Positions 1 to 7,955 of a stretch of 64,000 nucleotides of DNA are shown here, in pieces; the stretch's first letter is position 1, and each line of letters opens with the position of its first letter. The notes under the pieces were generated by a model, which searched no databases, was not told where the DNA came from, and saw only the letters and a list, made by a program, of their open reading frames with translations. The position numbers were made by a program, and so were the translations under genes. This DNA comes from Planctomycetota bacterium (GTDB lineage: Bacteria; Planctomycetota; B15-G4; JADJEK01): the NCBI GenBank assembly GCA_016709145.1, contig JADJEK010000006.1, positions 248,001 through 312,000 of the forward strand. The letters are read 5' to 3'.

Positions 1-354
1 GAAGCCTTCGAGTGTTTGCAGCGAGCGGACGGGCTGTTGTTGCTCGGTGTGTCCGGAGAACGACCCGAAGTGCAAGTGCCGGCGAAACTGTTCGAGTACA
101 TCGCGGCCCGCCGGCCGATGGTCGTGCTGGCCAAGTCGGGCGGCGCGATCGCGCGCACGCTCGCGCAAGCCGACGTGCATTGTTTGCTCGCCGATCCCGA
201 CGATCCGAACGCCGTGCTGACGGCGCTGCGTTCGTTCACGGCGCCCGACACGAACGCCGACGTCGTCACGAACGGCATCGGCGCGTTCCGCTACGAGAAC
301 CTCGCCGCGCGTCTCGAAGCCACGCTGCTCTCCGCTTGCGATGCGAGCGCGTGA
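1..354 (+). CDS. glycosyltransferase, C-terminal part (5' end outside window)
   Basis: The frame is open from base 1 and ends in TGA at 352-354, so only the last 117 residues are present. The stretch PAKLFEYIAARRP followed by a short acidic stretch is the C-terminal nucleotide-sugar-binding signature of GT4/GT-B glycosyltransferases, where a Glu in the 'K-L-F-E-Y' segment contacts the sugar nucleotide. It sits directly upstream of the O-ligase-like gene in an exosortase A-associated polysaccharide cluster, so it probably adds a sugar to the same exopolysaccharide or glycan (inference). Sugar specificity cannot be read from this fragment. Confidence 0.8.
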   Translation, partial: EAFECLQRADGLLLLGVSGERPEVQVPAKLFEYIAARRPMVVLAKSGGAIARTLAQADVHCLLADPDDPNAVLTALRSFTAPDTNADVVTNGIGAFRYENLAARLEATLLSACDASA

Positions 355-366
355 TGGAGACCCACG

Positions 367-1698
367 ATGCGTGATGTCGTGGTCTTCGCGGTGGTGTTCG
401 GCTTGTTGCCGTTCGCGTTCATCCGGCCGTTCTACGGGCTGCTGTTGTTCTCGTGGCTCGCGTACATGCGCGCTCCCGACCTGTCGTGGGGGCCGGCGCG
501 CGACTTCCGCTTCTCGATGCTCGTCGCCGTCACGATGTTCCTCGGCTGGGCGATGTTCGACAACCGGCCGTTCATGCGCAAGAACGGGCGCAACTGGATC
601 ATGATCGCGATGGCGCTCGCGGTCTCGATGTCCTACGTGATCGCGCCGATGAAGGCGTACAGCGTCACGCCGAAGTACCTCGAGTACTTGAAGGTCATCC
701 TGATCGCGCTGTTCACGACCGCGCAGATCGACAGCTTCCAGCGCTTGCGCCAGATCCTGCTCGTGATCACGTTGTCGTTCGCGTTCTACGGCGTGAAGGG
801 CGGGATCTTCGGCCTGGTCGCCTCGGACGCGCAGATCATCCGCGGCCCCGGTGGCCTGCTGCTCGACAACAACGACTTCTCGCTCGCCATGTGCATGAAC
901 CTGCCGTTCTTGTTCTACATGGCGCGCACGGAGCTGAACCGCCGCATGCGGCTGTTCCTGCGCGTCGCGTTCGTGATGACGATCATGACGATCGTGCTCA
1001 CGGGCTCGCGCGGCGGCTTCCTGTCCATGGCCGCGGTGACCGGCGTGATGGTGCTGAAGTCGCGCTACAAGTCGGTCGGCATCGCGACCGGCGTGCTCGG
1101 CGCCGCGCTGTTCTTCGTGTTGATCCCGGACGACTACCGCGACCGCATCTTCGGCATCGCCACCGCGGCGAAGACCGATGCGTCGGCGCAGGGGCGCTTG
1201 CACGCCTGGGGCGTGGCGTGGGAGATGATCAAGGCGAAGCCCGTGTTCGGCGTCGGCTTCGCCAACTTCGTCACCGAGTACGAGAAGTACGACCCCAACG
1301 TGCTGCCGACGACCGCGCGCGTCGCGCACAACTCGTACCTGCAGATCTGGGCCGAGTCCGGTTCGATCGCGTTCTTCGGCTTCTTCACGTTGATCGTGAC
1401 CACGGTGTTCTCGATGCGTCGCATCGCGCGGCTCGCTCGCGTACGCGACGGACCGCCGTGGACCCACGAGTACGCCACGCTGATCGAGGTCAGCATGGTC
1501 GCGTTCATCGTCGGCGCGATGTTCCTGAACCGCGCGCACTTCGACTACTTCTATCAGCTGGTCGCCATCGCGATCGCGCACGGCGTGCTGGCGCGCCGGG
1601 AGTTGGCGAAGGCGCGGACGACGCCCGGGCGGCGCGTCGGCACGCCCGAGCTGCAGGTCGCGGACGGTGATCCGTGGCTCGCGCGAGGCGTTTCGTGA
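367..1698 (+). CDS. O-antigen ligase/polymerase-like membrane protein, exosortase A-associated type
   Basis: A 443-residue polytopic membrane protein with about ten hydrophobic segments. The N-terminal part (residues 1-130) looks like the domain that precedes Wzy_C in 'putative O-glycosylation ligase, exosortase A-associated' proteins. The Wzy_C-type core has the G-S-R-G-G motif at 213-217 and AHNSYLQIWAESG near residue 320, where ligases and polymerases carry a conserved His. Expected role: transfer or polymerisation of lipid-linked glycan at the periplasmic face of the inner membrane. ATG at 367 follows a GGAG at 355-358. The gene ends in a 4-base overlap with the next glycosyltransferase, indicating translational coupling. 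Confidence 0.8.
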   Translation: MRDVVVFAVVFGLLPFAFIRPFYGLLLFSWLAYMRAPDLSWGPARDFRFSMLVAVTMFLGWAMFDNRPFMRKNGRNWIMIAMALAVSMSYVIAPMKAYSVTPKYLEYLKVILIALFTTAQIDSFQRLRQILLVITLSFAFYGVKGGIFGLVASDAQIIRGPGGLLLDNNDFSLAMCMNLPFLFYMARTELNRRMRLFLRVAFVMTIMTIVLTGSRGGFLSMAAVTGVMVLKSRYKSVGIATGVLGAALFFVLIPDDYRDRIFGIATAAKTDASAQGRLHAWGVAWEMIKAKPVFGVGFANFVTEYEKYDPNVLPTTARVAHNSYLQIWAESGSIAFFGFFTLIVTTVFSMRRIARLARVRDGPPWTHEYATLIEVSMVAFIVGAMFLNRAHFDYFYQLVAIAIAHGVLARRELAKARTTPGRRVGTPELQVADGDPWLARGVS

Positions 1699-2828
1699 GC
1701 GTCGCGAGCCCGCGCCGCGTCGTCTTCCTCGTCGCGGATCTCGGCCTCGGCGGCATCCAGTCGATGGTCGATGCGCTGGCGCGAGGACTCGACCGTGCGC
1801 GCTTCGCCGCGGCGTTCGTCTGCTTCGACTCCGTCGGCGTGCTCGGCGAAGCGCTCGCGCGAGACGGCTTCCAGGTCGTGCACGAGCCGCGGCGCCCCGG
1901 ACTCGATCGCACGCTGCCGGGACGGCTCGCGCGCCGATTCCGCGAACTCGGCGCCGCCGTCGTCCACGCGCACAATCGCACTGCGCTGTTCTACGGGGTG
2001 CTCGCGAAGGGCAAGGTCGACGGCCTGCGCATGCTCTACACCGAGCACGACCGCAGCTTCCCCGAGAAGCTGCGCGTGCGCCTGCTGCATGCGGTGCTCG
2101 CGCGGCGCGTCGACCACACGGTCGCGGTGTGCAATGCCGTGCGCGACGCGATCGTCGCGACCGAGCGCTTCCCTGCGGCGCGGACGTCGGTGATCGTGAA
2201 CGGCGTCGCGCCGCCGGCTCGGGATCCGAGCGCGGCCGACGCGCGGGCCCGCGTCGAGGCCGAGTTCCCGGCGGCGCGTGGTCGCGTGGTCGTCCTCGCG
2301 GTCGGTCACCTGACGCCGGTGAAGGACCATGCCACGCTGCTCGAGGCCTGTGCGCGACTCGAGCCGGGGGTGCGCCCGCTCCTGATCGTGGCGGGCGACG
2401 GGCCGCTGCGTGCCGAACTCGAACGCAAGCGGGATGCTCTCGGATTGGCGAACGACGTGCTGTTCCCCGGCTATCGGCGCGACGTCGACGGGTTGCTGCG
2501 CGGATGCGATCTGCTCGCGTTGTCCAGCGTCAGCGAAGGGCTGTCGATCGCGCTGGTCGAAGCCATCGCGCGCGGAGTCCCCGTGGTCGCGACGCGGGTC
2601 GGCGGCAACGGCGACGTCGTCGAGGACGGCGAGAACGGGATCGTCGTGCCCGCGTCCGATCCGGCAGCGCTGGCCACGGGCATCGACCGCTTGGCGCGCG
2701 ATCCGGCCTTGCGTTCCCGATTCGGCGACGCGGGACGAACTCGTTACGCACGCGCATTCGCGCTCGAAGGGATGATCGACGCCTACCAGCGTCTCTACGC
2801 CGCGCTGACCGCGTCGGCGCACCGATAG
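1695..2828 (+). CDS. GT4 family glycosyltransferase (PEP-CTERM/exosortase-locus type)
   Basis: About 377 residues with a GT-B fold: N-terminal VVFLVADLGLGGIQSMV acceptor domain with the glycine-rich G-G-I-Q loop, and a C-terminal donor domain with the E-x7-E motif in SSVSEGLSIALVEAIARG. It resembles the PEP-CTERM/EpsH1-associated sugar transferases. GTG at 1695 is chosen because it overlaps the preceding TGA (GTGA, 1695-1698), the pattern used by nearly all genes in this operon; an in-frame GTG at 1674 would give seven more residues. Cytoplasmic or membrane-peripheral. Donor sugar unknown. Confidence 0.8.
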   Translation: MSVASPRRVVFLVADLGLGGIQSMVDALARGLDRARFAAAFVCFDSVGVLGEALARDGFQVVHEPRRPGLDRTLPGRLARRFRELGAAVVHAHNRTALFYGVLAKGKVDGLRMLYTEHDRSFPEKLRVRLLHAVLARRVDHTVAVCNAVRDAIVATERFPAARTSVIVNGVAPPARDPSAADARARVEAEFPAARGRVVVLAVGHLTPVKDHATLLEACARLEPGVRPLLIVAGDGPLRAELERKRDALGLANDVLFPGYRRDVDGLLRGCDLLALSSVSEGLSIALVEAIARGVPVVATRVGGNGDVVEDGENGIVVPASDPAALATGIDRLARDPALRSRFGDAGRTRYARAFALEGMIDAYQRLYAALTASAHR

Positions 2829-2840
2829 GATCCCCCTCAC

Positions 2841-4736
2841 ATGTGCGGAATCGCCGGAATCGTGAAGTTCTCGAATGCGGATCGCGTCGACCCGGCGCGG
2901 CTGCGCGCGATGGCGACTGCGATGTTCCATCGCGGCCCGGACGCCGACGGTTTCCACGAACTCGGCCGCGTCGGATTCGCGTTCCGGCGGCTCGCGATCA
3001 TCGATCGCGTTGGATCGAACCAACCGATCCACAACGAGGACCGTTCGGTCTCCATCGTGTTCAACGGCGAGATCTACAACTTCATCGAACTGCGCGCGCA
3101 ACTGATCGCGAAGGGCCATCGCTTCACGACCGCGGGCGACACCGAGACGATCGTCCACGGCTACGAGGAGTGGGGCGCGCGCGGCATCTGCGAGCGGCTG
3201 AACGGCATGTTCGCGTTCGCGCTGCACGACCAGAAGCGTGACGTCATCGTGCTCGGCCGCGACCGCATGGGCATCAAGCCACTGCACCTGTTGCGGACGC
3301 ACGACGGTGTCGCCTTCGCCTCCGAGATCAAGTCGTTGCTCGTCGACCCGGCGTTCACGCGCCGCGTCGATCCACGCGCGTTCGTCGAGTACGTGGCGCT
3401 CGGCTACGTGCCCGGACCGCACACGATCTATGCCGGCATCGAGAAGGTGCTGCCGGGCCACTTCGCGACGATCACGAACTCGGCGGTGACGATCGAGCGC
3501 TACTTCGACGTCGCGTTCGACACCACGACGACCGACGCCGAGCGCGCGCGCGTCGACGTTCATGCGCTGCTGCACGACGCGGTGACCAGCCAATTGGTGT
3601 CCGAAGTACCGCTCGGTTGCTTCCTGTCGGGAGGCATCGACTCGTCCGCGGTCGCGCTCGGCATGGTCGAAGCGCGTGGCCGATCGATCGACGCGGTCAC
3701 GGTCGGGTTCGACGACGCGCGCTTCGACGAGCGCGAGGCGGCGCACGTCGTCGCTCGCGCGCTCGGGATCGAACCGCACGAAGAAGTCGTGCATCCCGAT
3801 CCGAGCGTGCTCGACGCGCTCGCGTTCAACTACGACGAGCCGCACGCGGATCCTTCGATCGTCCCGACGTTCCTACTGTGCCAGGCCGCGCGCCGGCACG
3901 TGACGGTGGCGCTGTCGGGCGACGGCGGCGACGAGATGTTCGGCGGCTACCGGCGCTACGCGTTCGACGTGCTCGAGAATCGCGTCCGTTCGCTGTTGCC
4001 GCGGGCTCTGCGACGCGGCGTGATCGGTCCGCTCGGGCGCGCCTGGCCGAAGGCGGACACGCTGCCCCGTCCGCTGCGGTTCAAGGCCACGCTGGTCAAC
4101 CTCGGCCTCGACGCGGTCGACGCGTACTGCCGATCGGTGGCGCGCGTGAAACCGGAGGACGTCGAGGAGTTCGTCGATCCGGACTTGTTGCGCGCGACGG
4201 ACGGTTGGCGCGCGGTCGATCGGTTCCGCGCGATCGACGAGCGCCGCAAACTCGACGATCCGCTGCTGCGGGCGCGAGCGCTCGACGTCGACACCTGGCT
4301 GCCCGACGATTGCTTGGTGAAGGTCGATCGTGCCTCGATGGCGCATTCGCTCGAGGTGCGCGTGCCGTTCCTCGACGGCCCGCTCGTCGACTACGCGGCG
4401 CGCTTGCATCCGCGCCTGTTGATGCGCGGTCGCGAGGGCAAGGTGTTGCTGAAGCGCGTGCTGCGCGGCCGCTTGCCGGACGAGACGCTCGACCGCCGCA
4501 AGCACGGCTTCGACCTGCCGGTGCGCGCGTGGCTCGCGGGGCCGTTGGCGCGCGAGCTCGACGCGCTGTGCGCGCCGTCGTCGCCGCTGCGTGGTTACTT
4601 CGATCTCGGCACGTTGTCGCGCTACCTGGCCGAAGAGCGTCGCGGTTCGCGCGACCGCACGCGCGAGTTGTGGACGGCGCTCGTGTTCGCGCGGTTCCAC
4701 GCGAAGTGGATCGGGTCCGGCGGAGGCAGTGCGTGA
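2841..4736 (+). CDS. asnB: asparagine synthetase-type amidotransferase of the XrtA/PEP-CTERM locus
   Basis: A 631-residue glutamine-hydrolysing enzyme. Residues 1-210 form the Ntn-type glutaminase domain, starting MCGIAGI with the catalytic Cys2 exposed after Met removal. The synthetase domain follows with the PP-loop SGGIDSSAV near residue 265 and SGDGGDEMFGGYRRY further on. The length and its position between polysaccharide glycosyltransferases match the XrtA/PEP-CTERM system amidotransferase family rather than housekeeping asparagine synthesis; in such loci it probably amidates an exopolysaccharide sugar acid (inference from family context). The start lies 12 bases after the preceding stop, and its stop overlaps the next GTG start. 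Confidence 0.88.
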   Translation: MCGIAGIVKFSNADRVDPARLRAMATAMFHRGPDADGFHELGRVGFAFRRLAIIDRVGSNQPIHNEDRSVSIVFNGEIYNFIELRAQLIAKGHRFTTAGDTETIVHGYEEWGARGICERLNGMFAFALHDQKRDVIVLGRDRMGIKPLHLLRTHDGVAFASEIKSLLVDPAFTRRVDPRAFVEYVALGYVPGPHTIYAGIEKVLPGHFATITNSAVTIERYFDVAFDTTTTDAERARVDVHALLHDAVTSQLVSEVPLGCFLSGGIDSSAVALGMVEARGRSIDAVTVGFDDARFDEREAAHVVARALGIEPHEEVVHPDPSVLDALAFNYDEPHADPSIVPTFLLCQAARRHVTVALSGDGGDEMFGGYRRYAFDVLENRVRSLLPRALRRGVIGPLGRAWPKADTLPRPLRFKATLVNLGLDAVDAYCRSVARVKPEDVEEFVDPDLLRATDGWRAVDRFRAIDERRKLDDPLLRARALDVDTWLPDDCLVKVDRASMAHSLEVRVPFLDGPLVDYAARLHPRLLMRGREGKVLLKRVLRGRLPDETLDRRKHGFDLPVRAWLAGPLARELDALCAPSSPLRGYFDLGTLSRYLAEERRGSRDRTRELWTALVFARFHAKWIGSGGGSA

Positions 4737-5923
4737 AGCTGCTGACGCTGACGTCGCTGTTCCCCGGCAGCGCAATACCGCGCCACGGTGTGTTCGTGAA
4801 GGAGCGCCTGCGCGACTACCGCCAGCGCTACGACGCCGACATCCGCGTGGTCGCGCCGGTGCCGTGGGTGCCGCCGTTCGCGAAGCATCCCAAGTACGCG
4901 GCGTTTCGCGGCACGCCACGGCGCGAGGACTACGACGGTTTCGCGATCGAGCACCCGCGGTACCTGGTCCTGCCGAAGATCGGCATGGCGCTGCAAGGCA
5001 TCGGGTACGAGCGCGGCGTGCGCGACACCGTGTTGCGCCTGCGTGTGCAACGACCGTTCGACGTGCTCGACGCGCACTACGCGTATCCCGACGGTTTCGC
5101 GGCGGCGCTGCTGCGCGCGCGTCTGCGCGTGCCGATGACGCTGACGGTGCGCGGGACCGACGTGAACTTCCTGCCGCGCTTCAAGTCCGTGCGCGGGCAG
5201 ATCCGTTTCGCGCTGACGCAGGCCGACGCGGTCATCGCCGTGTCGCAAGCCTTGGCCGATCTCGCGATCGAAGCCGGCGCCGATCCGGGCAAGGTCACGG
5301 TGTTGCGCAACGGCGTCGACGTCGACGCGTTCGCTCCGCTCGATCGGAACGCGTGCAGGGCTCGGTTCGGGTTGCCGCTCGACAGGCGCGTCATCGCGTC
5401 GGTGGGGCAGTTGATCGAGCGCAAAGGCCATCACCTCGTCCTCGATGCGGTGGCCGCGTTGGAGCCGCACGAGCGGCCGATCGTGGTGATCGCCGGGGAG
5501 GGCGAGGAGCGCGGCGCATTGGAAGCGCGGATCGCTCGACTCGGACTCGGGGACGGCGTGCGTCTCCTCGGCGGAGTCGAACACGGGGAGTTGCCGGCGG
5601 TGTATTCGGCGGCGGATCGCATGGTGTTGGCGTCGAGTCGAGAAGGCTGGCCGAACGTGTTGCTCGAGAGCATGGCGTGCGGCACGCCGGTGGTCGCCAC
5701 GGCGGTGCATGGCACACCCGAAGTCGTGACGTCCGACGCGGTCGGCGTGCTCGTCCCCGAGCGTTCCGCCGCGGCCATGACGGTGGCGTTGCGGACCGCG
5801 TTCGCGCGCGACTTCGACCGCGACACCGTGCGCGCGTTCGCGTGTACGCGGACGTGGCGCGAGACGTCGGACGGACTCGACCGCGTCTATCGAGCCGTCG
5901 CCGGCAACGGACCGAAGTCATGA
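4733..5923 (+). CDS. GT4 glycosyltransferase, exosortase A system-associated
   Basis: A 396-residue GT-B glycosyltransferase. The N-terminus KLLTLTSLFPGSAIPRHGVF and the segment DVLDAHYAYPDGFAAALL are typical of the exosortase-locus family. The donor domain contains the E-x7-E motif in EGWPNVLLESMACGTPVV. The GTG start at 4733 overlaps the asparagine synthetase TGA (GTGA, 4733-4736). The same frame stays open for more than 1 kb upstream, but that part is the shadow of the amidotransferase gene and has no glycosyltransferase character. It is part of the same translationally coupled operon. Confidence 0.82.
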   Translation: MKLLTLTSLFPGSAIPRHGVFVKERLRDYRQRYDADIRVVAPVPWVPPFAKHPKYAAFRGTPRREDYDGFAIEHPRYLVLPKIGMALQGIGYERGVRDTVLRLRVQRPFDVLDAHYAYPDGFAAALLRARLRVPMTLTVRGTDVNFLPRFKSVRGQIRFALTQADAVIAVSQALADLAIEAGADPGKVTVLRNGVDVDAFAPLDRNACRARFGLPLDRRVIASVGQLIERKGHHLVLDAVAALEPHERPIVVIAGEGEERGALEARIARLGLGDGVRLLGGVEHGELPAVYSAADRMVLASSREGWPNVLLESMACGTPVVATAVHGTPEVVTSDAVGVLVPERSAAAMTVALRTAFARDFDRDTVRAFACTRTWRETSDGLDRVYRAVAGNGPKS

Positions 5924-7101
5924 AGATCCTCTACCACCATCGCACGGCGTCGCGGGACGGCCAGGAAGTCCACATCACCGAACTCGTCGGCGCGCTGCGC
6001 GGACTCGGGCACGAGGTGCGCGTGGTGTCCCCGTCGGGCGGCGACGACGGCGGCGGCGCGATGGGGGGCAATCGCGGCGGACTCGCGCGTTTGCGGGCGT
6101 TGGTGCCCGATGCGTTGATGCCGCTCGCGGCGAGAGCGTACGAGTTCGTGTTCACGCGGCGACTGGTGCGCGAAGGGCGCGCGTTTTGCGCCGACGTGCT
6201 CTACGAGCGTCACGCGTTGTTCAACCACTGCGGCGTGCGTGCGGCGGCGAAGTTGGGCGTGCCGTTGCTGCTCGAAGTGAACTCGCCGCTGGCGCGGGAG
6301 GAGCAGGCCCTGCGGCACCTCGAGGACGCCGACGCGGTGCGGCGGGACGAGGTCGCCACGATCGCGCGCGCGGACGCCGTGTTCGCGGTCACGGGCGTGC
6401 TGAAGCGCATCCTGGTCGAAGACGGCGTGCCGCAGGAGCGCGTGCACGTGGTCCAGAACGGCGTCGATCCGGTCCGCTTCTTCGCGCCGCGTGATCCCGA
6501 CGCGAAGCGCGCGTTCGGCGTCGCCGGCAAGCTCGTGCTCGGCTTCATCGGTTTCCCGAGACCGTGGCACGGACTCGACCGCGTGGTGCGCGTGCTCGCG
6601 CGCTCCCCCGAACTCGCGAACGCCGTGCTGTTGGTCGGTGGCGAGGGGCCGGCGATCGCTCCGCTGCTCGAACTCGCGCGTGAACTCGGCGTGGCCGACC
6701 GCGTCGTCGTGCATGGAGTGGTCGACCGCAACGATGTGCCGCGCTTCCTCGACGCGTTCGACGTCGCGCTGCAGCCGAAGGCCACGCCGTACGCGTCGCC
6801 GTTGAAGTTGTTCGAGTACCTTGCGCGCGGGTGCGCGGTCATCGCTCCGGCCCAGGCGAACATCACGGAAGTGGTCGCGGATGGCGACAGCGCCGCGTTG
6901 TTCACGGAGGACGACGACGTCGACTTCGCGCGCGTGCTGTTGCGCGTGTGCAGTGACGCGGCGTGGCGTGCGCGACTCGCGGCGCGAGGCCCCGCGTTGA
7001 TCGTCGAACGAGGCTTGACCTGGCCCGGCAACGCCGCCAAGGTCGCGGCCGTGGCGCGCGCGTTGCTCGATCGGCGCGCAGCCCGCGGAGCAGGCCGATG
7101 A
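5920..7101 (+). CDS. GT4 glycosyltransferase
   Basis: A 393-residue GT-B glycosyltransferase. It starts MKILYHHRTASRDGQEVHI with an early H-I-x-E-L segment typical of the PEP-CTERM/exosortase A glycosyltransferases. In the C-terminal domain, LGFIGFPRPWHGLD and ASPLKLFEYLARGCAVIAP mark the donor-binding site. The ATG at 5920 overlaps the previous TGA (ATGA), and its stop overlaps the deacetylase start, so four successive genes are coupled. The acceptor cannot be predicted. Confidence 0.82.
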   Translation: MKILYHHRTASRDGQEVHITELVGALRGLGHEVRVVSPSGGDDGGGAMGGNRGGLARLRALVPDALMPLAARAYEFVFTRRLVREGRAFCADVLYERHALFNHCGVRAAAKLGVPLLLEVNSPLAREEQALRHLEDADAVRRDEVATIARADAVFAVTGVLKRILVEDGVPQERVHVVQNGVDPVRFFAPRDPDAKRAFGVAGKLVLGFIGFPRPWHGLDRVVRVLARSPELANAVLLVGGEGPAIAPLLELARELGVADRVVVHGVVDRNDVPRFLDAFDVALQPKATPYASPLKLFEYLARGCAVIAPAQANITEVVADGDSAALFTEDDDVDFARVLLRVCSDAAWRARLAARGPALIVERGLTWPGNAAKVAAVARALLDRRAARGAGR

Positions 7102-7955
7102 ACGCCATCGAGAACGGGATCAGTTTCGACGTCGAGGAGTACTTCCACGCGTTGAACCTGCGGCCGGTCGCGCCGGAGTCGGCGTGGGAGGACATGCAGC
7201 GGCGCACGGCGACGACGACGCGCGAACTCGCGGACCAGTTGGCGGTGCACGGCATCAAGGCGACGTTCTTCTTCCTCGGTTGGGTCGCCGCGCGCGATCG
7301 TGTGTTGGTCAAAGCGATCCATGCTGCCGGGCACGAGATCGGATCGCATGGCGTCTCGCATCGCATGGCCGACGAACTCGGACCCGACGCGTTCCGTGAC
7401 GAAGCGCGTTCGAGCAAGGCGTTGCTGGAAGACATCACCGGAACGCCGGTGCTCGGCTTCCGCGCGTCGACGTTCTCGATCGGACCGAAGACTCCGTTCG
7501 CGCTCGAGATCTTGGTCGAGGAGGGGTACCGCTGGGACTCGAGCGTGTTCCCGGTGCGCCACGACCGCTACGGCGATCCGACGTTCTCGCGCGTGCCGAT
7601 CGTCGTGAACACGCGGTCCGGACCGATCGTCGAGTTGCCGATGCTGACGTGGCGCGTGTTCGGCCAGAACGTGCCGGCCGCGGGCGGCGGGTACTTGCGG
7701 TTGTTGCCGGTCGCGATCGTCGAGAAGGCGCTGCGTGCGATGAACGCCGCGGGCTCGCCCGGCGTGCTCTACCTGCATCCGTGGGAGTTCGACCCGGGAC
7801 AGCCGCGCTTGCTGCGCGGCGGCCTCGGGGCGCTGCGTCACTACAGCGGTTTGGGCAAGACGAAGGCGAAGCTCGAGCGACTGCTGCGTGGGTTCCGCTT
7901 CGGTCCGCTCGGCAAGATCGCCGCGGCGGTCGACGCATCCGCCGCGTCAGCGTGA
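7098..7955 (+). CDS. XrtA-system polysaccharide deacetylase (NodB fold, DUF3473-like C-terminus)
   Basis: A 285-residue carbohydrate esterase of the NodB/CE4 superfamily. Seen motifs are SFDVEEYFHA near the N-terminus (metal-binding Asp), HEIGSHGVSH (the two metal-ligand histidines), RASTFSIG, and YLHPWEFDPGQPR near the C-terminus, which is characteristic of the PEP-CTERM-locus polysaccharide deacetylase subfamily. Expected reaction: removal of N- or O-acetyl groups from exopolysaccharide sugars. The ATG at 7098 overlaps the preceding TGA. Its 3' end overlaps by 9 bases the end of the convergent TPR gene, so this is the last gene of the operon. Confidence 0.87.
   Translation: MNAIENGISFDVEEYFHALNLRPVAPESAWEDMQRRTATTTRELADQLAVHGIKATFFFLGWVAARDRVLVKAIHAAGHEIGSHGVSHRMADELGPDAFRDEARSSKALLEDITGTPVLGFRASTFSIGPKTPFALEILVEEGYRWDSSVFPVRHDRYGDPTFSRVPIVVNTRSGPIVELPMLTWRVFGQNVPAAGGGYLRLLPVAIVEKALRAMNAAGSPGVLYLHPWEFDPGQPRLLRGGLGALRHYSGLGKTKAKLERLLRGFRFGPLGKIAAAVDASAASA

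Noticed and set aside
1554..3845. A 763-codon antisense open frame under the glycosyltransferase and amidotransferase genes
   Set aside because: Its product is Arg/His/Asp-rich with no domain; it is a GC-bias shadow of the plus-strand genes. The same holds for the other long antisense frames (for example 5887-7841, 8757-10685, 45102-46724).
3617..4732. Long N-terminal extension of the glycosyltransferase that ends at 5923
   Set aside because: It overlaps the amidotransferase in another frame and is low-complexity; the GTGA junction at 4733 gives the natural start.
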